Counted from the first letter of the stretch, positions 46,255 to 55,455 are shown. The stretch: DNA of 64,000 nucleotides from an uncultured Acidimicrobiales bacterium (GCA_951812975.1 CATOTC010000003.1:248001-312000); one strand, 5' to 3'. Numbers and translations are program-made. The notes: generated from the sequence alone by a model not told the origin.

Positions 46255-47433
46255 ATGTCGCCTGGATGGAACGAGGCGGTGCCGCCGAACGGGTTCCACA
46301 ACCGGGCCGAGGCCGAGTCGCCGGAGTCGAACGACAACCCGCTCGGGCTGGCTTCACCGGTCGGTGAAGTCGACATCGAGACCACTCCCGAGCACCGCAA
46401 CCTGGTGACGGGCGACCCCCGATGCGTCGGCTGGACGCGCTGCTATGACGATCCCAATGTGGTCGCGCTGCGCGAGCGGCTCCGGGAACGCAACGGCATC
46501 GAGGGCTTCGAGGTCGTCGAGAGCAGCGACGTGGAACGGGCGGCGACCGTCTTCCATCGAGACGGGTTCGTCGCCGTGGCAGACGCTTTGGAACCCGAGC
46601 AGCTCGAAGAGCTCCGTCGGGGCGCGGAGGAGGTCACGGCCACCCTGCTCGAAGCGGACCCCGACGGGGCCGTCGGCGGCGGGGCCGGAGGTCTCCCCCA
46701 CCGTTACTCCTTCGGCGGGACCTCGGTGTCGCGGCACATGTTCCACCGGCCGGAGTGGTCCCAGCTGATCGACCTGCCCACGACAACCCCGATCCTGTCG
46801 GCGATCTTCGGAAGCCCCGACTACATCGTCTACGGCTGCGGGGGCGACCTGGTGCTCCCCGGAGCGATCGAGTACCAGGGCCTGCACTCCGACTCGGTGT
46901 GGAGCGAGATCCACGACCCGCTCGGAGCCGTCACCATGCGCGACCTCCCCACCCCGGTCCTCGCCGTCAACTTCCCGACTACAGATCTCACGCCGATCAA
47001 CGGACCCACCAGGTTCATCCCGGCGAGCCACCGGTCGCGCGCTCCGATCCCCACGCTCGCCGACGAGCCCGAATGGATGCGGCTGAGCACCGTCTGCCCG
47101 CTCCCAGCCGGCTCCGCGATCATCCGCGACGCACGTTGCTGGCACGGGGGAACGCCCAACCTGTCGAGGAAGATACGGGCGATGCCCGGCATCGAGTACA
47201 TGGCCCCCTGGTTCCGCAGCGAAGCACTCATCAGGTCGATGTCCTATGAGACCTGGACGACCCTGTCGCCCCACGCACAGCGGATCAGCCGCTACGTCGT
47301 ATGCGACAAGAGCGAGCCGGTGATCGGCGAGGGCGTCAACCTCCCCCGCCGCACCGACCGCGAACACATCCACAACCAACAGCTCAATGCCCTCACCCCC
47401 GAACAAGCCACCGCCTACCAACGCCGCACCTGA
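46255..47433 (+). CDS. Phytanoyl-CoA dioxygenase (PhyH)-like protein
   Basis: A 392-residue protein, longer than typical PhyH proteins because of an extra ~95-residue N-terminal region. The dioxygenase core begins at about 100 (FHRDGFVAVADALEPEQLEE). The facial triad reads LHSDSVW (HxD) and RDARCWHGGTPN (distal His), with RKIRAMP supplying a basic residue. The substrate is unknown. ATG 46255 has only a weak ribosome site, so an in-frame start at 46201 cannot be excluded, but that would lie inside the microprotein frame. Confidence 0.82.
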   Translation: MSPGWNEAVPPNGFHNRAEAESPESNDNPLGLASPVGEVDIETTPEHRNLVTGDPRCVGWTRCYDDPNVVALRERLRERNGIEGFEVVESSDVERAATVFHRDGFVAVADALEPEQLEELRRGAEEVTATLLEADPDGAVGGGAGGLPHRYSFGGTSVSRHMFHRPEWSQLIDLPTTTPILSAIFGSPDYIVYGCGGDLVLPGAIEYQGLHSDSVWSEIHDPLGAVTMRDLPTPVLAVNFPTTDLTPINGPTRFIPASHRSRAPIPTLADEPEWMRLSTVCPLPAGSAIIRDARCWHGGTPNLSRKIRAMPGIEYMAPWFRSEALIRSMSYETWTTLSPHAQRISRYVVCDKSEPVIGEGVNLPRRTDREHIHNQQLNALTPEQATAYQRRT

Positions 47434-47540
47434 TCTGCCTCTGGGCCACGAGGCGACCGAACCATGCTCAGCGTTTGCCGCTATCTGACCTACGCCCTCG
47501 GCTGCTAGGCCAAATCGCACTGGGAGACAACCGCTTCCCC

Positions 47541-47756
47541 TCAGAACAGGAGCAACAGGCCGTCGATGGCGCGCCAGCCCAGGTAGATGGTCGCGGCGGC
47601 GAGACCGAGCCAGAAGTGCCAGGGGGGGCGGTAGATCTGAGGGGCGTGGTCGACGCCGGGGGTCGGCTCTACGGGCTCGCCGCAATCGGGGCAGGTGCCG
47701 GCCGAGGTCAACGAAGTAGGCGTCCAGTTCTTCTCACACGGGGCGCACCACGGCAT
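47541..47756 (-). CDS. Small zinc-ribbon membrane protein
   Basis: A 71-residue protein with MPWCAPCEKNW and GTCPDCGEPVEP giving two CxxC pairs (a zinc ribbon) and a C-terminal transmembrane helix (FWLGLAAATIYLGWRAIDGLLLL). It lies 31 bp downstream of the SpoIIE-type phosphatase on the same strand and probably belongs to that transcript. Function unknown. Confidence 0.72.
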   Translation of the reverse strand: MPWCAPCEKNWTPTSLTSAGTCPDCGEPVEPTPGVDHAPQIYRPPWHFWLGLAAATIYLGWRAIDGLLLLF

Positions 47757-47787
47757 CAGAATCGAGACTACGGCACGCTTGTCGATC

Positions 47788-48870
47788 TCAGTCGCGGCGG
47801 ATGGCCATGACCGCCGTGTCGTCGTCGATGATCCCGCCGGCGTGGTCCTTGGCCGCGTCGAGCAGGGCCTTGCACAACACGTCGGGCGGAGCGTTCAACT
47901 CACGTTCCGCGGTCTTGATGATGCGGTCCTCGCCGAACAGCGCACCCCCCGCACGGGCCTCGGCCAGACCGTCGGTGTACATGACGATCATGTCACCGCT
48001 CTCCATCGGGATCTCCCGGGAGAAATAGGTTGCGTTGGAGTCGAGCATCAACAGCGGGCCAGTGGAGCGCAGCGGTTTCACCCCGTCCTCCTGGAAGAAG
48101 AACACCGCCGGGTGCCCCGCAGACGCACAACGCAGGGTGCCGGCCTCGGTGTCGAACACAACCACCGCAGCCGAGATGAACTCCTCGTGCCGGTCACCGG
48201 ACGCAAGCTGCTTGTTGAGCTCCTCGAAGGCCTGCGCCGGATCACGGAACTGCCGCAGGAACACCCTCAACAGATATTTCGCCTGGAAAGCGGTGATCGA
48301 CGACTCGATGCCGTGCCCGGCCACATCCCCGATGACCGCCGCAACCCGGGTGGGACCCACGCGGTGCACATCGAAGAAGTCCCCCGCCATTAGCCCCGAA
48401 CCGGCCTGATAGACACGGCCGATCTCAAAACCCGCGAAGTCCGGCACCTGCTCGGGGGCAAGACGGGCCGCCCATGCCTTGGGTGCCAACTGCTCCTGCT
48501 CGAGAGCCTCGCTGGCACGGCGTTCAATGTCGTAGCGGTTGCGTGCCATCCGAGCCTCACGAGACAGCGTGCGCGACCACCACAGAGAGGCGCCAGCCGG
48601 GAAGAGCAGCAGACCGAACAGTGCAGAGGTGACGTTGGATCCGTCGAACACCGCCACCACCGCCGCCGCAGGAACAATCAGCGCATAGATCGCCGAGGTG
48701 TGGGCCTCCTTGCGATACGACGCGAAGGCCAGCGAATGCCCCTCCCGATCATCCGCGCTGTCGGTCTCGATCAGGCGCGCCAGCCTCAACCGCCTACGAG
48801 CCGACCGGGCATAGACGACAGATGTCGCCAAGCTGACAACGGCAAGAACTCCGAGAATGATAGTTGTCAT
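47788..48870 (-). CDS. SpoIIE-type PP2C serine phosphatase, membrane anchored
   Basis: A 360-residue protein. A first hydrophobic segment (IILGVLAVVSLATSVVYA) and a second pair (AIYALIVPAAAVVAVFD, SALFGLLLFPAGASLWW) anchor it; the C-terminal half is a PPM/PP2C domain of the SpoIIE/RsbU type. Metal-binding Asp residues appear in GLMAGDFFDVHRV, AAVIGDVAGHGIESS and MYTDGLAEAR, then DDDTAVMAI at the end. Such enzymes dephosphorylate anti-sigma-factor antagonists in stress signalling. No partner kinase or antagonist gene is next to it. Confidence 0.88.
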   Translation of the reverse strand: MTTIILGVLAVVSLATSVVYARSARRRLRLARLIETDSADDREGHSLAFASYRKEAHTSAIYALIVPAAAVVAVFDGSNVTSALFGLLLFPAGASLWWSRTLSREARMARNRYDIERRASEALEQEQLAPKAWAARLAPEQVPDFAGFEIGRVYQAGSGLMAGDFFDVHRVGPTRVAAVIGDVAGHGIESSITAFQAKYLLRVFLRQFRDPAQAFEELNKQLASGDRHEEFISAAVVVFDTEAGTLRCASAGHPAVFFFQEDGVKPLRSTGPLLMLDSNATYFSREIPMESGDMIVMYTDGLAEARAGGALFGEDRIIKTAERELNAPPDVLCKALLDAAKDHAGGIIDDDTAVMAIRRD

Positions 48871-48969
48871 CGTGGCTCCGATTGCGTTGAGCCGGTTCCC
48901 CTCCAGGAACTCGCCTTAGCGGCCGAGCAGCACAACTATACCCCGGCAAATGTGCCCGTCACGACGATT

Positions 48970-50277
48970 TCAGTCGCTGCGGCGGCGAACCCGCAGCTTG
49001 ATCGGGGTCGCACCCAGCCCGAACTCCTCCCGCAGACGACGCTCGATATAGCGCATATAGGTCTTCGGAAGCTCCCGATTGACGAACAGGACGAACGTCG
49101 GCGGATCGGTCGCGCCCTGGGTGGCGTACAGCACCCGGGCGCCGCGGGGAGCGGGTTGCGCGGCCTGCGCCGAACGGATCACCTTGTTGACGTCGCGGGT
49201 CGGGATCCTGGTCCGGTACTCCACAACGGCGGTCTGGATCGCCGGCCACAGACGATTCACGCCCTTGCCTGACAGGGCGCTGATACGCAGAACCGGCGAC
49301 TCGCCCAGAAAGCCGAGCTTGCGCTCCACATCCTCGGCGATCTTGGTGCGTTTCGCAGTACCGAGCAGGTCCCATTTGTTGAGGAGGATCACGATCGGGC
49401 TACCGGCTCCGTCCACCCGCTCGGCGAGACGCTGGTCCTGGTGGGTGACCCCGACGGTGGCGTCGATCACCAACAGCGCCACATCGGAGCTGTCGACCGC
49501 TTTGAGGGCCCGAACCAACGAGTAGTACTCGGTGTCCTCGGCTATCCGCGCCTTGCGCCGCATGCCGGCGGTGTCGATGAACCGGATCGGACCGTGGTCG
49601 GTCTCCACGACAGTGTCGATGGCGTCGCGCGTCGTCCCGGGCCGGTCGTGCACGATCGCGCGCTCCTCGCCGATCAGCCGGTTGAACAGCGTCGACTTGC
49701 CCACGTTGGGTCGCCCCACCACCGCCACCGCGAACATGTTGGGGTCGTCCCCCTCGGCGGGCGAAGGCGTGTCGCTCGGGTCGTTGGGCAGCAGGCGGAC
49801 CACCTCGTCGAGAAGATCGCCGGTACCTCGACCGTGCAGGGCGCTGACCGGGAACGGGTCGCCGAGACCCAACCCCATCATCTCCCAGATCGAATGCTCG
49901 TGAGCGGCATCGTCGACCTTGTTGGCCACCACCAGGACCGGCACCTTGGAACGCCGCAACCGGTCGACCACCAGCTGGTCTTCGTGAGTGGTGCCGACCG
50001 CTGCATCAAGCACCAGCAGCACGATGTCGCTCTGCGCCATCGCCATCTCGGACTGTCTGGTGACCTTGTCGTCGAGCGCATCTCCATCCGCGATCCAGCC
50101 ACCGGTGTCGAGCAGCGAGAAATGATGACCGAGCCATTCCGCTTCCACGACCTTGCGGTCCCGGGTGACTCCCGGACGTGGTTCGACGATCGTCTCCCGG
50201 CGGCCGATTATGCGGTTGACCAGCGTCGATTTGCCCACATTCGGACGGCCCACGACAGCAACGACAGGCAGGCTCAT
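48970..50277 (-). CDS. der: Ribosome biogenesis GTPase Der (EngA)
   Basis: A 435-residue protein with two tandem GTPase domains: the first has GRPNVGKSTLVNR and DTGGW, the second GRPNVGKSTLFNRL, DTAGMRR and NKWD. The C-terminal KH-like domain ends in GLGATPIKLRVRRRSD. It is essential for 50S subunit assembly. The ATG at 50277 overlaps the stop of a tiny frame upstream (ATGA) and is downstream of the DUF512 radical-SAM gene. Confidence 0.95.
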   Translation of the reverse strand: MSLPVVAVVGRPNVGKSTLVNRIIGRRETIVEPRPGVTRDRKVVEAEWLGHHFSLLDTGGWIADGDALDDKVTRQSEMAMAQSDIVLLVLDAAVGTTHEDQLVVDRLRRSKVPVLVVANKVDDAAHEHSIWEMMGLGLGDPFPVSALHGRGTGDLLDEVVRLLPNDPSDTPSPAEGDDPNMFAVAVVGRPNVGKSTLFNRLIGEERAIVHDRPGTTRDAIDTVVETDHGPIRFIDTAGMRRKARIAEDTEYYSLVRALKAVDSSDVALLVIDATVGVTHQDQRLAERVDGAGSPIVILLNKWDLLGTAKRTKIAEDVERKLGFLGESPVLRISALSGKGVNRLWPAIQTAVVEYRTRIPTRDVNKVIRSAQAAQPAPRGARVLYATQGATDPPTFVLFVNRELPKTYMRYIERRLREEFGLGATPIKLRVRRRSD

Positions 50278-50339
50278 GCTCGGACCCCGGCTGCGACCCG
50301 AACTCGGCGGACACCTTCAGAATGGTCGGCGGGCCTCAT
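50274..50339 (-). CDS. Possible 21-codon coupling ORF between radical-SAM gene and der
   Basis: A tiny frame (starting MRPADHSEGVRRVRV) begins with an ATG overlapping the radical-SAM stop (ATGA) and ends with a TGA overlapping the der ATG (ATGA). Its only evident use would be to carry ribosomes from one gene to the next. It could be chance. Confidence 0.3.
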   Translation of the reverse strand: MRPADHSEGVRRVRVAAGVRA

Positions 50340-51868
50340 GATCCGACCTCGACTGCAACCCCGGCTGTGCCCGCGGCCACCCAAGAGGCCGTTACGCCAA
50401 GGTCAGAGTCCAAGGCACGGCGCAAGGCCGCACCGTCGGTCGGGACCACTTCAACGGGCCGAGGGAGATCCTCGGGCACCGAGCCGTCGAGGAACACCCC
50501 GCGGCTGAGGCACACGTCGGGCAACAGATAGCGATGGCCCTCCGGTTCACGGGCCAGCACCCTGGCCAGGTCCTCCCCCACCATCAGTCCCGTAACGCCG
50601 ATATTGCCTCCGAAGTATTCGTTGGGCACCGGTATGACCCGCACGTCGGAGCGCTCCAGAGAGTTCGTCAGCGACTCGATCACCGGTGCCGACATCGACC
50701 CCGTGAGCACCCCGACCGGAGCACTCCTGGGCGCTCCGAGCGACACCCTCGTCGCCCGCGAAGCGCGGACCGACTCGTTCGACCCAACAGACCCGCCAGA
50801 CCCACCAGACGGCGGTTCGCCGACGGAGTCGGCGGGGGAACCCGACCGAGGGGCGCGGTAGCCGTCGGCAGGCGCCCCGTCGACCCAGGCGAAGAACCCG
50901 GATCTGGGGCGGGTCGGCTGCCCGGTCGGGGTGAGGAACTCCGACTCGAGGGTGCGGACCATGCCGATCCCGTCCTCATGCATCGGGAATCCCTCGTAGC
51001 TGTCGGCCTCGGGAAACGGTCTGCGGGCCATCAGGTAGTACTCGTCGGCGGCGAACACCAGCCGACGGCCCACTGCGCTCAGGAACACCTCCTGCCAGTC
51101 GCTGACGATATCGACGACCCGCTGCGCCTCAGCGAGCGTGTGGGGCCTCATCCTGGCCTGTTTGTTGAAACGGGAGACCCCCAGAGGCACCACACAGACC
51201 GTCGCCAACGCCGAGAAACGTTCGAGCACTCCCGCGAGGGTGTCTTCGAGCACGTCTGCGTCGTTGACGCCGGGACACACCACGACCTGGCCGTGCACCT
51301 CGATCCCATGCTCCAACAGCGCCCCCAGCCATCGCAGCGACACCGCCCCCCGCCGGTTGCGCAGAATGTCGGCACGGATCTGCGGGTCAGTGGCGTGGAT
51401 CGAGACGTTGAGCGGTGACAGACGCTCTGTGATGACACGCTCCATGTCCAGTTCAGAGAAACGGGTCAACGTGGTGAAGTTCCCATAAAGGAACGACAGC
51501 CTGTAGTCGTCGTCCTTCAGGTAAAGCGAACGTCGCATACCGCGGGGCAACTGATGGATGAAACAGAACTCACAGTGGTTGTCGCAGGTCTGCACCTTGT
51601 CGAACACCGCCGCATGCACCTCAGCACCGAGCGGCTCCCCTTGGCGCTTCGACACCACCAGATCGAGGCACTGCGTTTGTTCGGCCCCTCCATCCGCTAC
51701 TTCCCGCTGCACCAGCAGAGGAACTACCGGATCATCGGTGAGAATCTGCCAACGGATCACGTCGCGTGGGACTTCGCCGTCGATCATCAAGATCTCGTCA
51801 CCCACCATGAGCCCGGCCTGCTCGGCCGGAGACCCCGGTTCCAAGGCGACCACGCGCGGCGACGACAT
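50336..51868 (-). CDS. DUF512 radical-SAM protein (PDZ plus radical SAM)
   Basis: A 510-residue protein. Residues 1-~60 are a PDZ-like domain (VVALEPGSPAEQAGLMVGDEI). The iron-sulfur motif is CDNHCEFC (CxxxCxxC), within VQTCDNHCEFCFIHQLPRG. The C-terminal half, with an Arg-rich Gly/Ser insertion (SGGSGGSVGSNESV), belongs to DUF512. It should bind 4Fe-4S and S-adenosylmethionine; the reaction is not known. The start at 51868 (MSSPRVVALEP) is preferred over frames reaching into the AT-rich promoter at 51919-51946. Confidence 0.84.
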   Translation of the reverse strand: MSSPRVVALEPGSPAEQAGLMVGDEILMIDGEVPRDVIRWQILTDDPVVPLLVQREVADGGAEQTQCLDLVVSKRQGEPLGAEVHAAVFDKVQTCDNHCEFCFIHQLPRGMRRSLYLKDDDYRLSFLYGNFTTLTRFSELDMERVITERLSPLNVSIHATDPQIRADILRNRRGAVSLRWLGALLEHGIEVHGQVVVCPGVNDADVLEDTLAGVLERFSALATVCVVPLGVSRFNKQARMRPHTLAEAQRVVDIVSDWQEVFLSAVGRRLVFAADEYYLMARRPFPEADSYEGFPMHEDGIGMVRTLESEFLTPTGQPTRPRSGFFAWVDGAPADGYRAPRSGSPADSVGEPPSGGSGGSVGSNESVRASRATRVSLGAPRSAPVGVLTGSMSAPVIESLTNSLERSDVRVIPVPNEYFGGNIGVTGLMVGEDLARVLAREPEGHRYLLPDVCLSRGVFLDGSVPEDLPRPVEVVPTDGAALRRALDSDLGVTASWVAAGTAGVAVEVGS

Positions 51869-51918
51869 CCCGACAAGGCTACCGCTCCCATCAACTACCA
51901 GGCCGAGGCGACTCGTCG

Positions 51919-51946
51919 TTGCAATAAGATATTTTTCATGTATTAT
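51919..51946 (+). promoter_or_regulatory. Putative promoter of the pseudokinase gene
   Basis: TTGCAA (51919-51924), a 16-base gap, and TATTAT (51941-51946) lie in the most AT-rich stretch of the region. The ATG at 51955 is 8 bases downstream, so the message may be leaderless. Confidence 0.55.
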
Positions 51947-51954
51947 CATAGTTC

Positions 51955-53202
51955 ATGACCGGTATCACAGTAACCCGCAGGAACGGGAACCTGTTGGCCT
52001 GCAAATCGGCAAGACCAGAGGAGTCGGACAGGATTCGACACGAGGCTCATCTGCTGAAACGCCTCCAGCACCCTGGGGTCGTGCAGTTCGTCGACTTCGT
52101 CGAAGGGTCGTCGGTGGAGCTGTACCTGGGGTTCGTGGGCCCCGACTCATGGGCTACTCAGCCACCCGCTACCTCTGCTGAGTCGATCGAGGCGCTCGCC
52201 TCCGCGGCGTCGACGGTCGCTGACCTCCACAGACTCGGGACCGTGCATGGGGCGCTGTGTCCCGAACATGTGCTCGTGGCACCCGACAAGCGGCCGGTCC
52301 TGTGCGGGCTGGCCGACGCCACAACCTCCTCTGAGGCGGGACGCGCACGCGACCTAGCCGGACTCGCCGCGCTGATCGATCATCTCGCCGCGGCCTGCGG
52401 GGAGAAGGAACGGCGCCAACTCGCTGCTTTGGCCCGGCGCGCCGAGCGGGGTTCGGTCACGGCCGGCGATGTCACCGCAGAGTTGGACCGGCTCCACGGT
52501 GGACCCCGCAATCGCTCCAGGCGACGCTCGCGCCCGACAATTCCCGGGCCGGCAATTCCCAGGCCGTCCATACGGGCCTCAATCACCGCCGCCGCAGTGC
52601 TCGGGGTCGCGGTGCTGGGCTGGACAGTACTCAAATCCGCAGGCTCCGGCACCAGCAGCCCTGAGCCCAGCACGGTCCCATCCGACTCTGTACCGGCCGG
52701 CACAGGGCCAACGGATGCGGTTCTCAACACGGAGCCGATCGATGCGGGCCCAACCGGTGCGGGGCCTGCCGATGCAACACTGACAAGTTCAACGCCGGCG
52801 GGCCCCGCACCAACCGGTGCGGTGCCGGGCACGAGCACCGCCGCGACCATCACCGCAGCCGACACCGACCCCTCGGAAGGGAGCCAAATCCGAGTCAATG
52901 ACGAAGACCGCGTGATCATCGACCATCGCGGCCGCCGATACGGGGTCGGTCGGCCGGGCGACAAAGCGCTGATCGGCGACTGGGGCTGCGACGGAAACCC
53001 CACGCTGGCGCTACTCCGGCCGAACACCGGAGTGATTGCAGTGTTCGCAGGCTGGCCTGCGCCGTCACAACGTCTCGAAGCCGACTACGTGACCGTGGTC
53101 GAGGGGGCCACCGACCTTCGCAACGACCCGTCGGGCGGTTGCGACCAACTTCGAGTCACCCACGCCGGCGGATCAACCCTCATAGAAGCGGAGTTTTCAT
53201 GA
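51955..53202 (+). CDS. Membrane pseudokinase with extracytoplasmic domain
   Basis: A 415-residue protein. Residues 1-~185 are kinase-like (LACKSA, RIRHEAHLLKRLQHPGVVQ, TVHGALCPEHVLV) but the catalytic HRD reads HGA and the DFG motif reads GLA, so ATP transfer is unlikely. A single helix (ITAAAVLGVAVLGWTVL, ~205-225) precedes a Pro/Thr/Ser-rich linker and a C-terminal domain of about 100 residues (YGVGRPGDKALIGDWGCDGN). The next gene overlaps by four bases (ATGA), and its product carries LysM, so the pair may link envelope state to the inside. Function inferred. Confidence 0.8.
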   Translation: MTGITVTRRNGNLLACKSARPEESDRIRHEAHLLKRLQHPGVVQFVDFVEGSSVELYLGFVGPDSWATQPPATSAESIEALASAASTVADLHRLGTVHGALCPEHVLVAPDKRPVLCGLADATTSSEAGRARDLAGLAALIDHLAAACGEKERRQLAALARRAERGSVTAGDVTAELDRLHGGPRNRSRRRSRPTIPGPAIPRPSIRASITAAAVLGVAVLGWTVLKSAGSGTSSPEPSTVPSDSVPAGTGPTDAVLNTEPIDAGPTGAGPADATLTSSTPAGPAPTGAVPGTSTAATITAADTDPSEGSQIRVNDEDRVIIDHRGRRYGVGRPGDKALIGDWGCDGNPTLALLRPNTGVIAVFAGWPAPSQRLEADYVTVVEGATDLRNDPSGGCDQLRVTHAGGSTLIEAEFS

Positions 53203-54017
53203 ACACCAACCGACCCGACCCTCTGCGCTGCGCCGCGACGGTGCTGCTCTCGCTGATCTGTGCAGCGCTGCTGATCGAAATCGACAGCTCCACAGCCTGG
53301 CCCTCAACAGATCCGGGCGCATTCCTCGACTGGTGGGAGAGGCTAGGCACAGCCACCGCCGCGATCACCCTGCTCCGCATCGGTGGCATCACCGTCGCCG
53401 GCTGGGGGATATTCATCGGCACCGCCGGTCTGTTGGCGTCGATCCGGCCGAGCGGTCTGCTGCCCGGCGTCTGGCGCCGCATCACGCCCGGTTCGTTCAG
53501 GCAGATCCTCGCCGCAAGCGCCATCACCATCACGCTCTCGGCTCCGGCGGTCGCAGCGGCCGGTAACCAAGCCGCCGAGGCACAAATCGTGTTGGAGGAT
53601 CTCGGGATGGCCGAAGACTCGAGCCAACAGGTTGAACCAGCAAGGTTCACCGCAGTGTTGAGCGACCTCGGTCCGGCAACGGTCCAGATGTCCGCTGATT
53701 CGGAACCAGCGACGATGATCCTCCCTAATTCCGACACGACCGCTTCCAGACTCGCCGAAGCCGCCAGTACCGCCCCGACCGACCCAGAACCCCACAGCGC
53801 CTCGGACTCCCGACTCTGGACCGTCAGCGAGGGAGACCACCTCTGGAAGATCGCGATGAGAACCCTGCGCGATCACGGCCACTCGACTGAGCCCGCCGCA
53901 GTCGTCGGCTACTGGCAACAGCTAATCGACCTCAACAGCGAGGCACTCAACGGGAACCCTGATCTGATTCATCCGGGGATGGTCCTGACCCTGCCTCCAG
54001 TGCCGCCCCAACCCTAG
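53199..54017 (+). CDS. Membrane protein with C-terminal LysM domain
   Basis: A 272-residue protein with two or three N-terminal hydrophobic segments (ATVLLSLICAALLIEID, GGITVAGWGIFIGTAGLLASI, ILAASAITITLSAPAVAAAG) and a long Ala/Thr-rich spacer. The C-terminal LysM reads WTVSEGDHLWKIAMRTL ... INHPGMVLTLP-like LIHPGMVLTLP, a peptidoglycan-binding fold. The start overlaps the pseudokinase stop (ATGA), so the two are coupled. The last 71 bases overlap the convergent regulator. Confidence 0.82.
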   Translation: MNTNRPDPLRCAATVLLSLICAALLIEIDSSTAWPSTDPGAFLDWWERLGTATAAITLLRIGGITVAGWGIFIGTAGLLASIRPSGLLPGVWRRITPGSFRQILAASAITITLSAPAVAAAGNQAAEAQIVLEDLGMAEDSSQQVEPARFTAVLSDLGPATVQMSADSEPATMILPNSDTTASRLAEAASTAPTDPEPHSASDSRLWTVSEGDHLWKIAMRTLRDHGHSTEPAAVVGYWQQLIDLNSEALNGNPDLIHPGMVLTLPPVPPQP

Positions 54018-54354
54018 CGACGACCCGTCTGAGGATCTGAGCCTCAGAATGCGACAGACCCAGCGATTCGAGCAGGTCGCCGAACCGCAGATCCGTCTCA
54101 TCCGAGTCGCCGCCGTCTTCAGCATGCGCGGGTTCGTCGACCGGAAGAAGTTCCGTCACCAAAACGCCGTAGAAGTGCGACAGTCGCCACAGGCGAGGAA
54201 CTGAGATGGCACGCTCGCCGCGCTCGTAGGCCCCGAGAACCGAGGCCTTGAACTCCTGGTTCGACAGACCCTCGACTTCCTGCAACGACATCTTCTTCGC
54301 ACGCCTGACGGCGCGAAGCGTCTCCCCCACTCTCTTGGAGTATTCGGCGCTCAC
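53947..54354 (-). CDS. BldD-like XRE-family regulator, short form
   Basis: A 135-residue regulator. The N-terminal HTH follows BldD closely (KRVGETLRAVRRAKKMSLQEVE, ASVLGAYERGERAISVPRLW, FYGVLVTELLP). BldD is ~167 residues and binds cyclic-di-GMP through an RxD...RxxD signature in its C-terminal half; here the tail is shorter and I do not see that signature, so ligand control may be lost or different. The stop of dnaJ overlaps the start (ATGA) and the 3' end runs into the LysM gene on the other strand. Confidence 0.83.
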   Translation of the reverse strand: MSAEYSKRVGETLRAVRRAKKMSLQEVEGLSNQEFKASVLGAYERGERAISVPRLWRLSHFYGVLVTELLPVDEPAHAEDGGDSDETDLRFGDLLESLGLSHSEAQILRRVVARVGAALEAGSGPSPDESDQGSR

Positions 54355-55454
54355 GTGAAAGCCGACTTGATCCGCGAGAACAAACCCTGGCCAGGCTCAG
54401 CGACCTCCTCACCGCGGGCCTCGGCCAACTCTCGCAGGAGCGCATCTTGATGCTCGTCGAGTTCGTCGGGAACATCAACGACGATCTCAACACGCAGGTC
54501 CCCACGACCCCGGCCGTGAACATGGGGCACTCCCCTGTTGCGGAACCGAAACTCCGTGCCGCTCTCCGTGCCGCGGGGAATCACCAGGGCCTCGACCCCG
54601 TCGAGGGTCTCGTACTCCAGTTCCGCACCCAGGGCCACCTGGGTGAAGGGCACGTAGAGGGCATGCACGAGATCGTCGCCGTCACGATGGAAGATCGGAT
54701 GGGGCCGCACCCTCACATGCACATAGAGGTCGCCGTGGGCACCGCCGCGCATCCCCGCGGCACCCCTCCCACCGAGCCGCAGAGTAGTCCCGTCGTCCAC
54801 GCCCACCGGCACCTCGACCTTGTAGGTCCGCTGCTCGATCGTTCTGCCGAGACCTCCGCACTCGTCGCACGGCGTCTCGATCCGCTCCCCCGCGCCACCG
54901 CAGGTCCGACAGGCCGACGCAGTGACCATCTGCCCGAGCACGGACTGGCGGACCCGGCGGACCTGCCCGGACCCACCGCACTCGTCGCAGACGACGGGGC
55001 GGGTGTCCGGCGCAGCACCGGAGGAGTCGCAAGGTTCGCAACGAACCGCTGTGCGCACTGTGATCTCGCGTTCCCCGCCGAACACGACATCTTCAAGGTC
55101 AAGGTCCACATGGGCCTCGATGTCCTCACCTCGGGGACTACTCGCCCGCCCCTGACCCTGGCCGCCGAAACCTGATCCGCTGCCGAAGAAGGCCTCGAAG
55201 ATGTCGCCCAAACCCCCACCGAAAGGATCCGCCGCGCCCGGCGCGTCAGTTCCGAAACGGTCGTAGCGGGCTCGTCGGTCGCGGTCGGCGAGAACTTCGT
55301 AGGCGGAGGCCACCTCCTTGAACCGCGCCTCGGCCGAGGCGTCTCCGGGGTTCATGTCGGGGTGGTACTGCCGAGCGAGCTTCTTGTAGGCGCGTTTGAT
55401 CTCCTCGTCGGTGGCGTCGCGCTCCACTCCCAGCGTCTGATAGTGATCGGCCAT
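54351..55454 (-). CDS. dnaJ: Chaperone DnaJ
   Basis: A 367-residue type I DnaJ. The J domain carries the HPD tripeptide (RQYHPDMNPGD); a Gly/Phe-rich stretch follows (GGGLGDIFEAFFGSGSGFGG); four CxxCxGxG-type repeats are visible (CEPCDSSG, CDECGGSG, CRTCGGAG, CDECGGLG). It stimulates the DnaK ATPase and holds unfolded proteins. It starts 1 bp after the hrcA stop, the common hrcA-dnaJ arrangement of actinobacteria, and overlaps the BldD-like gene. Confidence 0.95.
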   Translation of the reverse strand: MADHYQTLGVERDATDEEIKRAYKKLARQYHPDMNPGDASAEARFKEVASAYEVLADRDRRARYDRFGTDAPGAADPFGGGLGDIFEAFFGSGSGFGGQGQGRASSPRGEDIEAHVDLDLEDVVFGGEREITVRTAVRCEPCDSSGAAPDTRPVVCDECGGSGQVRRVRQSVLGQMVTASACRTCGGAGERIETPCDECGGLGRTIEQRTYKVEVPVGVDDGTTLRLGGRGAAGMRGGAHGDLYVHVRVRPHPIFHRDGDDLVHALYVPFTQVALGAELEYETLDGVEALVIPRGTESGTEFRFRNRGVPHVHGRGRGDLRVEIVVDVPDELDEHQDALLRELAEARGEEVAEPGQGLFSRIKSAFT

Positions 55455-55455
55455 A

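Noticed and set aside
49441-50508. 355-codon plus-strand frame
   Set aside because: Antisense to der and the radical-SAM gene; no motif.
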